Assembly: GCF_012931685.1 (NCBI RefSeq)
Contig: NZ_JABANC010000001.1
Coordinates: 992,001-1,056,000 of the forward strand
Length of the DNA stretch: 64,000 bases
DNA from: Hanstruepera ponticola
GTDB lineage: Bacteria; Bacteroidota; Bacteroidia; Flavobacteriales; Flavobacteriaceae
Direction of reading: 5' to 3'
The first letter of the stretch is position 1, and every line of letters begins with the position of its first letter. The translations under genes and the position numbers were made by a program. Below are positions 15,801 to 23,805 of the stretch, piece by piece. Under the pieces are notes generated by a model that was not told the DNA's origin, ran no database searches, and saw only the letters and a program-made list of their open reading frames with translations.

Positions 15801-17535
15801 GACAACGTTGACTGTAGGTGGTGGGTTTATGGAAGATTTTGGAACTAGCCCTGATAGGGAATCTACTCCATACACCAATTATACATTTAACGAATTTACT
15901 CAAGTTGAAGATGGAGAATATACTTTGAATAATAACGCAACCGACCTTAACACTGGTTGGCATGATATGGAGGATCATACATCAGGAGATACTGATGGAT
16001 TGATGTTTGTTGTTAATGCTTCCAATGCTGCAGGAGAGTTTTATAGACGATCTATTTTTGTGAGTTCTAACACCGAGTATAATTTTAGTGCGTGGATTAC
16101 AACAGTTTATGATATTGATACTGCTATTTGTCCAGGAACAGGCGTTCCTTCTAATGTTACTTTCAGAATAGAAGATGAATTTGGTAATTTAATTACTGAA
16201 GTGAATACGGGTGATATTCAAAATGAATCCAACCCTAATTGGCAAGAATATCAACTAAACTTTAATACTTTGAGTAATTCACAAATTCAATTAGTATTAT
16301 TGAATCAAGGAGTTGGAGGATGTGGAAATGATTTGGCGATTGATGATATAAGTTTAACTGCTGTTCAACCTGTTCTTTCATTTACACCTGATTGTGAAGG
16401 AGGAACCGTCACAGTAACGGGTACTTCGGGTGGTACATTTGTATTTAACCCTGCACCAACAGATGGTGCTGTAATTGATGAAATGACAGGCGTTATTTCT
16501 GGAGGAACTCCAGGAGCAACGTATTCAGTAGAATATATCGTACCTGGAGGATGTGCTTCAAATATCATAAACACAACATTACTACCAGGAGAAGATGCTT
16601 CATTTACAGTATTACCAACATGTGATGGTGGGTTAATTACTATAACTGGAGATGTGGGAGGTTCATTTGCTTTTAATCCTGTGCCAACAGATGGTGCTAC
16701 TATTGACCCAATTACTGGTAATGTTACCAATGGTATGGTAGGAACAGCATATACTGTTGAATACACAACTGCAGGTACTTGTCCAGCGATAAGTTCTCAA
16801 ACATTTACTGTTTTACCTCAAGACGATGCTTCATTCACTATGTCAGCAACCTGTGATGGAGGAACAGCTACCGTAACAGGTTTATCAGGAGGGACGTTTG
16901 TATTAAATCCTGATCCTCAAGATGGAACAACAATAGATCCTGCAACAGGAACTGTTTCTGGAGGGGTAATTGGAGAAACTTATATGATTGAGTATATAAC
17001 CAATGGACAATGTCCATCATCGAGTTTTGAAGCTGTTACTCCTTTATCAGCTGAAGATGCTACGTTTGCCGTTACAGCAGTGTGTGGAGGTGCTGAAGTT
17101 GAAATAATTGGTGACACGGGCGGAACATTTGCTTTTAATCCTGATCCTGGAGATGGTGCTACAATTAACGTGGATACTGGATTGGTTGAAGGTGCTACGG
17201 GAGATACTGAATATTCTATTGAATATACTACATCTGGTCCTTGTCCTACAAGTACAACAGAATCTTTTATTGCATTGCAATGTATTATTCCGCAAGTTAT
17301 TACGCCAAATGATGATGGTTTTAATGACTCTTTTGATTTAAGTGGTTACAATGTTAGTAGTCTAGAAGTTTTTAACCGAAATGGGGTGAAAGTTTATAGT
17401 AAAACGAATGGTTATACAAACGAATTTAATGGTGTTGCTGATAATGGAGATGAGTTACCAGTTGGAACCTATTTCTATGTAATGAAATACCAAGGAGGTA
17501 AAGAACGAACTTCATGGGTATATATCAATAAATAA
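11380..17535 (+). CDS. Giant multidomain T9SS cell-surface adhesin, type B (gliding) sorting domain
   Basis: A 2051-aa secreted protein whose first 501 residues are identical to the preceding giant. After them come further FN3-like/CUB-like pairs (to about residue 925), a NIDO-like domain (about 1025-1265), and six copies of the DASFT/GGTF repeat (about 1325-1970). The repeats are interrupted at about 1481-1664 by a jelly-roll, carbohydrate-binding-like insert (start FMEDFGTSPDRES, end LAIDDISL). The C-terminus (IPQVITPNDDGFNDSFDL to RTSWVYINK) is a T9SS type B domain of the CHP04131 gliding type, as in SprB. Type B cargo is known to depend on PorP/SprF partners, and one lies 20 bases downstream. 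An adhesin role, probably in motility or attachment, is inferred. Confidence 0.92.
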   Translation: MKKFTFSILFGLISLCGFSQIGLTENFDSGLVLPTGWTSDSGDYFGAVVQVCQTLSPRANLFDGNTTAHLTSPNIVGASNASELTVTFDYKIVDWSAATDATPPGWGEIRIQYSTNNGGNWTTIETINDDNHITSNECFNFSTTVDGADLPTGSDFKLRIDATWLEGTYYIYIDNVTATQVVVDPPSCVNLITPANGANGVGINTNLEWSAASGIPTGYTLTVGTTPGGTDVVDNQDVGLSTSFNFAAPLEYSTTYYVTVLGYNANGPAEGCEEFSFTTGADPNAPVDCAAGTPINTVFCYDNNETMTWNFQSSDGGPMNVFFNAGQMEGCCDEVTIYDGTDNTGVVLYDDNNGGDMTGVSVNSTTGFIFIEIDSDGSVSCASNGYTPLNFDVSCIDTTAVPNCNSVLTTPANGSVDVNENTDITWSSASIIVTGYTISIGTTPGGTDILDSFDNGPATTYDPGTLDYETTYYVTIVPYNDNGPAINCNEQSFTTRDDPNQVLDCTNGEVINTTYCYEQNDTMVFNYASNDGSQISVVFNSGWIEAGWDELIVTDSDGTIIFQGDNGGDLTGLSFLSSGDSISVAVDSDGSVSCQSTGNAQWDFTVSCFDATSVPNCNATLTGEVANGTIDVNENEDLTWSAASVLVTGYIINMGTTPGGTDVLNGVDVGNVLTYEPGVLNFSTTYYVTIIPYNDNGNATGCIEESFTTRDDPNQIVDCASNQVINTTYCYAGNDTMEFNFASSDGSQLVVFFNAGWIEAGWDELIVTDSDGTIIFQGDNGGDLSGLVFISSGDSITIGVNSDGVISCAGSTNAPWDFDVTCFDATAVPNCDAEVLVPADDTIDVAIDTDITWSAASIFVTGYTISIGTTPGGTDVVDNFDVGNVLTYDPGILTNATEYYVTVIPYNDNGPADTDCTESSFKTICIPQVVSFNAVGDCETDPDNPDFVIEVNITDLSGSASIIVSDDQGSAPQTADTIGIVTMGPYAANTVVTITTIKSDDDTCDVISSPITFICPPPPNPCSIIYAGEDVTIGCEESTDLEASYHLFGQDTNTYIINGLDACPLPTTVGGTPTSLDIDDRWSEVIDIGFEFCFFGDTYTQLLVGSNGVLSFELENAETGNGWAMAAGDLLPNNTNPTLAEANIFGVGHDIDPGVSGDINYLVIGTAPYRMFVVNYTDVAHFSSACNQTLFSSSQIILYESSNNIDVNIFEKPICSGWNGGRAVVGVQNIAGDTAFTPPGRNTGVWEVTPDQPESWRFAPSEGTPNYTFEWFDGTTSLGNTETVTVSPTVTTTYTATVTYELCTGGTATLTDDVTVEVITDSTDDPSFTVEATCDGAIATITGTQGGMFQFSPEPGDGAVIDPDTGEVTNGVSGETYTIQYIVSETGTCPASSTQDVTILSADDASFIISPACDGGTATVTGVIGGTFAFNPQPGDGAMIDPDTGTVTGGMPETDYTIEYTTNGDCPSSSTQVLTTLTVGGGFMEDFGTSPDRESTPYTNYTFNEFTQVEDGEYTLNNNATDLNTGWHDMEDHTSGDTDGLMFVVNASNAAGEFYRRSIFVSSNTEYNFSAWITTVYDIDTAICPGTGVPSNVTFRIEDEFGNLITEVNTGDIQNESNPNWQEYQLNFNTLSNSQIQLVLLNQGVGGCGNDLAIDDISLTAVQPVLSFTPDCEGGTVTVTGTSGGTFVFNPAPTDGAVIDEMTGVISGGTPGATYSVEYIVPGGCASNIINTTLLPGEDASFTVLPTCDGGLITITGDVGGSFAFNPVPTDGATIDPITGNVTNGMVGTAYTVEYTTAGTCPAISSQTFTVLPQDDASFTMSATCDGGTATVTGLSGGTFVLNPDPQDGTTIDPATGTVSGGVIGETYMIEYITNGQCPSSSFEAVTPLSAEDATFAVTAVCGGAEVEIIGDTGGTFAFNPDPGDGATINVDTGLVEGATGDTEYSIEYTTSGPCPTSTTESFIALQCIIPQVITPNDDGFNDSFDLSGYNVSSLEVFNRNGVKVYSKTNGYTNEFNGVADNGDELPVGTYFYVMKYQGGKERTSWVYINK

Positions 17536-17555
17536 TAGAACACAACGAAAATTTA

Positions 17556-18473
17556 ATGATGAAAAAACTATATATAATTTTAGTATTTGTATTGTCTGTT
17601 TCTTTTACACAGGCTCAACAGGATCCTCAATATACACAGTATATGTATAACATGAATGTTGTTAACCCAGCTTACGCTGGTTCTTATGATGGCATTGCAG
17701 TTGGAGCGCTTTATAGAAGTCAATGGGTTGGTTTAGATGGAGCTCCAAATACCGGAACGCTCGCTGTACATGCTCCAGTTGGCAGAAGGGTAGGATTAGG
17801 TTTCTCTTTTATTAACGATGAAATAGGCCCAGTAAGAGAAAATAATGCCTATGCAGATTTTTCATATACTCTTCCTATAGGCAATGACAATAAATTGGCT
17901 TTTGGTGTAAAGGCAGGTGCTACGTTTCATAAAATAGGATTAATTGGGTTGGATGTAATTGATGCTAACGATCCTTTTTTACAAGAAAATGTGGATGCTG
18001 TCACACCCAACGTTGGTGCTGGTGTTTATTTTTATAAACCTAATGAATATTATATTTCTGTATCTATGCCAAACATGCTGAATTCAGTTCATTTGGACGC
18101 TACAAACGGAACTAAAGTAGGTTCTGAAACACAGCACTTGTTTGCAGCAGCTGGTTATGTTTTCAATCTGTCAGATAACTTTGCTTTAAAGCCACATGGA
18201 TTATTAAAAGTGGCTTTTGATGCTCCTGTAAGTTTTGACTTAAACGCAAACCTATTTATGTACAATATTGTAGAAGTAGGTGTAGGATATAGGCTAGAAG
18301 ATTCTTTTAGTGGTATGATTAACTTTATGGTAGCTCCAAATTTAAGAATTGGTTATGCTTATGATAGCATTCGTTCTGATTTGAATATAGCAACCACATC
18401 ATCTCATGAGATATTTATAAACTTTGATTTCAGTTTTACAAAGAAAGTTTCACGTTCTCCACGTTATTTCTAA
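17556..18473 (+). CDS. PorP/SprF family type IX secretion outer-membrane protein
   Basis: A 305-aa protein with a signal peptide (cleavage after FTQAQ). The mature start, QQDPQYTQYMYNMNVVNPAYAGS, is the diagnostic N-terminus of the PorP/SprF family. The rest shows alternating beta strands consistent with an outer-membrane barrel. SprF in Flavobacterium johnsoniae is needed to deliver SprB, a type B cargo, to the surface. This gene starts 20 bases after the type B adhesin and is followed by the PorE-like gene after 18 bases, so the three probably form one operon and this protein is probably the dedicated partner of that adhesin. Confidence 0.93.
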   Translation: MMKKLYIILVFVLSVSFTQAQQDPQYTQYMYNMNVVNPAYAGSYDGIAVGALYRSQWVGLDGAPNTGTLAVHAPVGRRVGLGFSFINDEIGPVRENNAYADFSYTLPIGNDNKLAFGVKAGATFHKIGLIGLDVIDANDPFLQENVDAVTPNVGAGVYFYKPNEYYISVSMPNMLNSVHLDATNGTKVGSETQHLFAAAGYVFNLSDNFALKPHGLLKVAFDAPVSFDLNANLFMYNIVEVGVGYRLEDSFSGMINFMVAPNLRIGYAYDSIRSDLNIATTSSHEIFINFDFSFTKKVSRSPRYF

Positions 18474-18491
18474 CCACTTAAGCTAAACATT

Positions 18492-20390
18492 ATGAAAAAA
18501 ATTAAAATACTTATAACGCTAGTAATATTGAGTGGTTTAACAGTGACTGCTCAAAATAAAGATACTCAAACTGCTGATAAATTATTCAATAGACTGGAAT
18601 TTGTTGATGCTATTGAAGCGTACAATAAATTAGTTGAGAATGGGAAAGCAAATGAATACGTTTACAAACAATTAGGAGATGCCAATTATAAAATATTTGC
18701 TACTGAAGAAGCAGAAAAATGGTATGCAAAAGCTTTAGAAACGTCGCAAGATTCTGAAACAATCTACAATTATTCTCAAATGCTTAAAGCAAATGGGAAA
18801 TATGATGAATCCAGTAAATGGATGCGGAAATTTGCTGATATGAATCCCAAAGATGACCGAGCAAAGGCTTTTAAAAATAACCCAGATTTTATTCCTGGAA
18901 TATTGGAAGGCGAGAAGAAATATGAATTAAAAACTTTAGGATTTAATTCTGAAGAATCTGATTTTGGAGGTACAGTCAATAATGAAATTCTTTATTTTGC
19001 ATCGGCTAGAAATAATGCAAGACGTAATTATGGATGGAATGAGGAGCCTTATTTAGATGTATATCAAGTGTCATTAACATTAAATGATGAAGACCAAGAA
19101 GCTGATTTAGTAGAAGGAAACATTAATACAAAACACCACGAAGGAACAGTAGCATTTAGCCCTGATGGAAATACCATGTATTTTTCTCGTGAGAGCTATT
19201 TTGAAGGAGATTACGAAAAAGATAAAGATTCAAAATCAAAATTCAGTGTCTTATATTTATACAAGGCAACTAAAGATGGTGATAAGTGGAGTAATGTTGA
19301 ACCACTTCATATAAATAATAAAAATTATAATATAAGCGCTCCAACTATGAGTGCAGATGGTAAAACACTATATTTTCATTCCAATATGCCAGGAGGTTTT
19401 GGATTAGAGGATATATACAAGGTTTCAGTTAATAGTGATGGAACGGTTGGTGAACCAGAAAATTTAGGAGATAAAATCAATACTGAAGGATCTGAAAAAT
19501 ATGCATTTATCAGTTCAGAAAATACCTTATATTTTTCTTCCAATGGCCATTTAGGATTAGGAGGTTTAGATGTGTTTTTTGTATCTGAATCAGGAACTAT
19601 TGAAAACGTGGGTGTACCCATTAATAGTAATTCTGATGATTTTGCCTTTACCATCAATGAAGAAACCAAAGAAGGCTTTGTATCATCCAATAGACCTGGA
19701 GGAAAAGGTGGTGATGACATCTATGGTGTAAAGCGTTTGGAACCTTGTAACGTGATGTTAACAACTTCTGTAATTGATAGTGAAACAGGAGAGCCACTTT
19801 CTGGAGCCACAGTAGTTATAAAAGATTCTAATGACCGTATCGTATTATCCGAAACTTCGGATGATAAAGGGCAAGTTTCTTACGAGGTTACATGTGAAAA
19901 GTCATTGGAAATTTCAGGTACACTGCCAGATTATGAAGGTAATACGTTGAGTTTTGCTGGTAGTCAAGATGAAGAGGTTAACTTACAATTAGAGTTAAAA
20001 CCAATTGATAAAATAATAGTTGAAGATCGCGTGGTATTAAACCCAATTTTGTTTGATTTTGATAAGTCTAACATTACATCACAAGGCGCTTTTGAATTAG
20101 ATAAATTAGTTGCAGTGATGAATAAATATCCTGATATGGTGATTTTGGCCGAATCTCATACAGATAGTAGAGGTTCAGTTAATTACAATGAAAAACTATC
20201 TGATAGAAGAGCGAAATCTACAGTTCAATATGTGATTTCAAAAGGCATTGATGCCAACAGAATATCGGGTATTGGTAAGGGAGAAAATGAACTAAAGGTT
20301 GATTGTGGATCTAAATGTACTGAAGAAGAACATCAAATGAATAGACGTTCAGAATTTATTATTGTTAGTGGCGGTCCTAACCAAAATTAA
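18492..20390 (+). CDS. PorE-like OmpA-family protein (TPR, beta propeller, CarboxypepD, OmpA)
   Basis: A 632-aa envelope protein. It has a signal peptide (to TVTAQ); TPR-like helices (about 25-115); PD40/WD40-like propeller repeats (about 140-400) with motifs such as FSPDGNTMYFSR, SADGKTLYFHSN and SNRPGGKGGDDIYG; a carboxypeptidase-regulatory-like beta sandwich (about 410-500); and a C-terminal OmpA domain (about 515-632) with ILFDFDKSNI, ESHTDSRG and NRRSEF. This is the domain order of PorE, a T9SS component thought to tie the machinery to peptidoglycan. As the last gene of the adhesin operon it is probably a cargo-specific paralogue. The true core PorE could be elsewhere in the genome. Confidence 0.88.
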   Translation: MKKIKILITLVILSGLTVTAQNKDTQTADKLFNRLEFVDAIEAYNKLVENGKANEYVYKQLGDANYKIFATEEAEKWYAKALETSQDSETIYNYSQMLKANGKYDESSKWMRKFADMNPKDDRAKAFKNNPDFIPGILEGEKKYELKTLGFNSEESDFGGTVNNEILYFASARNNARRNYGWNEEPYLDVYQVSLTLNDEDQEADLVEGNINTKHHEGTVAFSPDGNTMYFSRESYFEGDYEKDKDSKSKFSVLYLYKATKDGDKWSNVEPLHINNKNYNISAPTMSADGKTLYFHSNMPGGFGLEDIYKVSVNSDGTVGEPENLGDKINTEGSEKYAFISSENTLYFSSNGHLGLGGLDVFFVSESGTIENVGVPINSNSDDFAFTINEETKEGFVSSNRPGGKGGDDIYGVKRLEPCNVMLTTSVIDSETGEPLSGATVVIKDSNDRIVLSETSDDKGQVSYEVTCEKSLEISGTLPDYEGNTLSFAGSQDEEVNLQLELKPIDKIIVEDRVVLNPILFDFDKSNITSQGAFELDKLVAVMNKYPDMVILAESHTDSRGSVNYNEKLSDRRAKSTVQYVISKGIDANRISGIGKGENELKVDCGSKCTEEEHQMNRRSEFIIVSGGPNQN

Positions 20391-20412
20391 TTAATTAAAC
20401 TATACTCATAAA

Positions 20413-20442
20413 AAAAGCCTTACTCAATTGAGTAAGGCTTTT
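20413..20442. terminator. Bidirectional terminator between the PorE-like gene and rng
   Basis: A perfect 30-base palindrome (AAAAGCCTTACTCAA and its complement) has A-run and T-run flanks. It sits between two convergent genes, so it can end transcription from both sides. Confidence 0.9.
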
Positions 20443-20445
20443 GTA

Positions 20446-21990
20446 TTATTTAATTTGATTACCATCTTTATCAAAAAAGTGGTATTCTAAATATGTGTAA
20501 GCATCTCTTGGTAAAATTTTCACCCATTTTTTATGTTCAAAAAACCATTTTGAACGAATTGATGGAAAACCTTTAGTTAAAAAGGCTGCTATAAAAGGAT
20601 GTGTGTTTAAAGTCAGCTTTTTATAGTCTTTTTTAATAAGTTGTTCAAGATCATGTGTGATTTTTGGCACTATACTAATAGGAGCCTCTATCTCTTTGCC
20701 ATTAATGGCATTTGGATTTTCTTCACGCGTTTTAATGTTCATTTCAGGACGAACACGTTGTCTTGTAATCTGTACCAAGCCAAATTTACTTGGCGGTAAA
20801 ATTTTATGTTTCGCTCTATCATCCTTCATTTCATCACGAAGGAAATTATAAAGCTTTTTTCTGTTTTCAGCTTTTGTCATATCAATAAAGTCAATAACTA
20901 TGATGCCACCCATATCACGAAGACGTAATTGTCTTGCGATTTCAGCAGCAGCAATCATATTTACTTCCAATGCCGTGTCTTCTTGAGTTTTAGCTTTGTT
21001 TGAACGGTTTCCACTGTTTACATCTACTACATGTAATGCTTCAGTGTGCTCAATAACCAAATAGGCACCTTTTGCCATAGAAACGGTTTTTCCGAAAGAT
21101 GTTTTTATTTGTCTTTCTATCCCGAATTTTTCAAAAATAGGAACATTGGATTGATACAACTTAACTATTGATTCTTTGTTTGGTGCAATTTCATGCACGT
21201 AATCTTTAATTTGAATGTAGAGCTCTTCATCATCAACATGAATGCTAGTAAAGGAATCATTAAAAATGTCTCGTAAAATTGACGAGGCTTTATTGAGTTC
21301 TCCTAATACTTTACTTGGATGATGGGCTCTGTCTAGTTTTTTACACATTGCGGTCCAACGACCTAACAAGTTTTGTAAATCTCTGTCTAGTTCTGCTACT
21401 TTTTTGCCTTCTGCTACGGTACGAACAATAACGCCAAAACCTTGAGGTGTAATACTTCTTACAAGGCGTTTTAAGCGATCTTTTTCTTCACGATCCTCTA
21501 TCTTCTGTGAAATAGAAATTCTATCAGAAAAAGGCACTAAAACAATATATCTACCTGCTATTGAAAGCTCGGAACTAATTCTAGGTCCTTTGGTGGATAT
21601 AGGTTCTTTTACTATTTGTACTAAAGTAGATTGATTTGATTTTAAGACGTCATTTATTTTACCGTCTTTATCAATATCTTTTTCAAATGGGAAATTTTTT
21701 AAAGAATAATCTTTTAGTTTACCTGTGCTTACACGTTTTGTGAATTTTAAAAGTGAAGGTAGTTTAGGTCCTAAATCATGATAATGTAAAAAGGCATCTT
21801 TTTCATAGCCCACATTTACAAAAGCAGCATTTAAGCCTGGAACAGCTTTTCTTATTTTGGCTATAAACACATCACCAACAGAAAAGTTATTACCACCTTT
21901 GTCTTTTTGAAATTCAACTAGTCTTCCATCTTTTAATAAGGCAAAATCAACATTTTCTGAACCAGAACGAATAATCAATTCTTTATCCAT
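20446..21990 (-). CDS. rng: Ribonuclease G/E family endoribonuclease
   Basis: A 514-aa protein. The N-terminal S1-like RNA-binding domain (about 35-125) has GDVFIAKIRKAVPGLNAAFVNVG. The RNase E/G catalytic domain follows, with VVDVNSGNRS and VIDFIDM, which supply the metal-binding aspartates, and the conserved segment PPSKFGLVQITRQRVRP. It lacks the long C-terminal scaffold of E. coli RNase E, so it is of the RNase G length class. It processes rRNA precursors and cleaves 5'-monophosphorylated RNA. The ATG at 21990 begins MDKELIIRSG, as in other Bacteroidota homologues. Confidence 0.94.
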   Translation of the reverse strand: MDKELIIRSGSENVDFALLKDGRLVEFQKDKGGNNFSVGDVFIAKIRKAVPGLNAAFVNVGYEKDAFLHYHDLGPKLPSLLKFTKRVSTGKLKDYSLKNFPFEKDIDKDGKINDVLKSNQSTLVQIVKEPISTKGPRISSELSIAGRYIVLVPFSDRISISQKIEDREEKDRLKRLVRSITPQGFGVIVRTVAEGKKVAELDRDLQNLLGRWTAMCKKLDRAHHPSKVLGELNKASSILRDIFNDSFTSIHVDDEELYIQIKDYVHEIAPNKESIVKLYQSNVPIFEKFGIERQIKTSFGKTVSMAKGAYLVIEHTEALHVVDVNSGNRSNKAKTQEDTALEVNMIAAAEIARQLRLRDMGGIIVIDFIDMTKAENRKKLYNFLRDEMKDDRAKHKILPPSKFGLVQITRQRVRPEMNIKTREENPNAINGKEIEAPISIVPKITHDLEQLIKKDYKKLTLNTHPFIAAFLTKGFPSIRSKWFFEHKKWVKILPRDAYTYLEYHFFDKDGNQIK

Positions 21991-22003
21991 TTAGTTAACT
22001 TTT

Positions 22004-22034
22004 ATCCATCACACATAAGGTGCGACAGATGGAT
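22004..22034 (-). promoter_or_regulatory. Inverted repeat in the rng leader
   Basis: ATCCATC and GATGGAT pair across 17 bases, 14 to 44 bases upstream of the rng start codon. It could form a stem in the 5' untranslated region. RNase E autoregulation through its leader is known in other bacteria, but no such role is shown here. Confidence 0.25.
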
Positions 22035-22139
22035 TAATACTATATTCTTCACAGGATTTTTAATCCGTGGAGTAACTCATTACGCAAGGTAACACGATAG
22101 AGTAACTCAATATCAAAGAACGTTTTGATTTTAAAACCA

Positions 22140-22166
22140 AAAAAGTAGTTGAACAACTACTTTTTC
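22140..22166 (-). terminator. Terminator of the HU / small ribosomal peptide transcript
   Basis: A stem of AAAAAGTAGTT and AACTACTTTTT with a 4-base loop lies just after the stop codon of the 30-residue peptide gene on the minus strand. The T-run is provided by the A-run on the plus strand. Confidence 0.75.
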
Positions 22167-22169
22167 AGT

Positions 22170-22262
22170 TTATTTTTTCTTTTTGTGACGATTTGCGCGT
22201 CTTCTTTTTTTACGCTTATGCGTCGCTACCTTGTGTCTTTTTCTTTTTTTACCACTTGGCAT
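22170..22262 (-). CDS. Small basic ribosomal peptide, AURKAIP1/COX24 (mS38)-like
   Basis: A 30-residue gene starting MPSGKKRKRHKVATHKRKKR and ending in a run of Arg and Lys, stopping with TAA at 22170. More than half of the residues are Lys, Arg or His. Near-identical peptides are conserved across Bacteroidota and are annotated as AURKAIP1/COX24-domain proteins, related to mitochondrial small-subunit protein mS38. A location on the small ribosomal subunit is inferred from that similarity. The gene lies 35 bases downstream of the HU gene and is followed by a terminator. It is too short for most gene callers. Confidence 0.85.
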   Translation of the reverse strand: MPSGKKRKRHKVATHKRKKRRRANRHKKKK

Positions 22263-22297
22263 AAATTTCTTCTTTTAAGGTTATTAATTTAATATTG

Positions 22298-22588
22298 TTA
22301 TTTAACGTCTACATTTGTTTTTACACCTTCAACAAATACTTTTGCAGGCTTAAATGCAGGTATATTGTGAGCTGGTATTTTGATAGTTGTATTTTTTGAA
22401 ATATTTCTACCAGTTTTTTCTGCTCTTGTTTTAATTATAAAACTACCAAAACCTCTTAAATAAACGTTATCACCGCTTTCTAATGAAGTTTTTACTTCGT
22501 CCATGAATGTTTCTACAGTTGCCTGTACATCGCCTTTTTCAATTCCTAATTTTTCAGAAATTTTTGCTACTAAATCAGCCTTCGTCAT
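22298..22588 (-). CDS. HU family DNA-binding protein
   Basis: A 96-aa histone-like protein. The N-terminal helices (MTKADLVAKISEKLGI) and the signature GFGSFIIKTRAEKTGRN followed by the DNA-binding arm (KNTTIKIPAHNIPAFKPAK) match HU/IHF. The arm carries the usual Pro that kinks DNA, within HNIPAFKP. It binds and bends DNA non-specifically in the nucleoid. It is probably cotranscribed with the 30-residue ribosomal peptide downstream and is divergent from mutY. Confidence 0.95.
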   Translation of the reverse strand: MTKADLVAKISEKLGIEKGDVQATVETFMDEVKTSLESGDNVYLRGFGSFIIKTRAEKTGRNISKNTTIKIPAHNIPAFKPAKVFVEGVKTNVDVK

Positions 22589-22695
22589 TTTAAATATTTT
22601 TTTGTTACTATTAATCTTTTAAAGGGTTGCAAATATAGGAATTTAATATTCAATATTTCAAACCTAATTCATTAAAATTTAAGAATATAAACGAT

Positions 22696-22703
22696 TATTT
22701 TTG
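22696..22703 (+). promoter_or_regulatory. Putative -7 promoter box of mutY
   Basis: TATTTTTG matches the Bacteroidota consensus TAnnTTTG and lies 20 bases before the mutY ATG. No convincing -33 box is visible at the usual distance. Confidence 0.45.
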
Positions 22704-22722
22704 CAATTAGTATATACGTCAA

Positions 22723-23745
22723 ATGCATATTACGAAAATTTTAACATCTTGGTATTCAGACAACAAGCGTGAATTACCATGGCGAAGAACCAAAAACCCA
22801 TATTATATATGGTTATCTGAAATTATTTTACAGCAAACTCAAGTTAAGCAAGGATTACCTTATTATGAAGCCTTTGTAAGTGAATATCCAAATGTGTTCG
22901 ATTTGGCAAAAGCAGATGAAGAGCATGTTTTAAAATTGTGGCAAGGTCTAGGTTATTATTCACGAGCTAGGAACTTACATGCGTCTGCGAAGTTTATAGC
23001 CTCTGAATTAGATGGTGAATTTCCGAATAATTATATGGATCTTTTAAAACTAAAAGGAGTTGGTGATTACACGGCTAGTGCTATAGCATCTATTTGTTTT
23101 GGTGAAGTAGCAGCTGTAGTTGATGGCAATGTTTACAGAGTTTTGTCACGTTATTATGGGATTCATACACCAATAAATAGCACGCAAGGGAAAAAAGAAT
23201 TTAAGGCTCTCGCACAAGAAATTATAGACAGAAAAAATCCAGCAGATTTTAATCAGGCCATCATGGAGTTTGGTGCCATGCAATGCAAACCGAATAATCC
23301 AGACTGTTTGATTTGTCCGTTGAACAAATCTTGTCAAGCTTTTTTGGAACAGAAAGTATCATTGCTTCCAATAAAAATTAAAGCCTCTAAACCAACTAAA
23401 AAATATTTTAATTATTTAGTTTACATTAATAATGACCATGAGACAATTTTAGAGAAAAGAGAGGATAAAGGTATTTGGCAAAACTTATATCAGTTTCCGC
23501 TAATTGAATCTAATAAATCATTGACCTACGAAGAACTAAAGACTATGATTGAATTTAAAGTAAATGATATTAGTCTATTCAATGAAGAAAGTATAGTTCA
23601 TAAATTATCCCATCAACATTTACATACTAAATTTTGGATTATCACTACGGATAGATTGCCTGATAAAGGCATTTCAGTGAAAGATATACATGATTATCCT
23701 ACGCCAATTTTAATTAAAAATTTTATAGACACCTTTAAATTTTAA
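22723..23745 (+). CDS. mutY: A/G-specific adenine glycosylase
   Basis: A 340-aa base-excision repair enzyme that removes adenine opposite 8-oxoguanine. The N-terminus carries PWRRTKNPYYIWLSEIILQQTQV. The helix-hairpin-helix region reads LKGVGDYTASAIAS and is followed by the catalytic Asp in VVDGNVYRVLSR. The iron-sulfur cluster loop C-x6-C-x2-C-x5-C (starting at CKPNNPDC) is intact. The C-terminal half is the NUDIX-like domain that recognises oxoG. It opens the conserved flavobacterial run mutY-ssb-gldE-gldD. Confidence 0.96.
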   Translation: MHITKILTSWYSDNKRELPWRRTKNPYYIWLSEIILQQTQVKQGLPYYEAFVSEYPNVFDLAKADEEHVLKLWQGLGYYSRARNLHASAKFIASELDGEFPNNYMDLLKLKGVGDYTASAIASICFGEVAAVVDGNVYRVLSRYYGIHTPINSTQGKKEFKALAQEIIDRKNPADFNQAIMEFGAMQCKPNNPDCLICPLNKSCQAFLEQKVSLLPIKIKASKPTKKYFNYLVYINNDHETILEKREDKGIWQNLYQFPLIESNKSLTYEELKTMIEFKVNDISLFNEESIVHKLSHQHLHTKFWIITTDRLPDKGISVKDIHDYPTPILIKNFIDTFKF

Positions 23746-23805
23746 TTTGAAATTAAGGGCAATCATATTTTTTTCTTAAATTTAAGTTTATGAATGGCAA
23801 TTGAT

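Noticed and set aside
16365-16766. 133-residue open frame on the minus strand inside the second adhesin
   Set aside because: It is antisense to a long, clearly coding repeat region and has the repetitive Pro/Val/Ser pattern of a shadow frame. The same holds for other antisense frames at 9080-9292, 9404-9652, 13620-13925 and 15607-15978.
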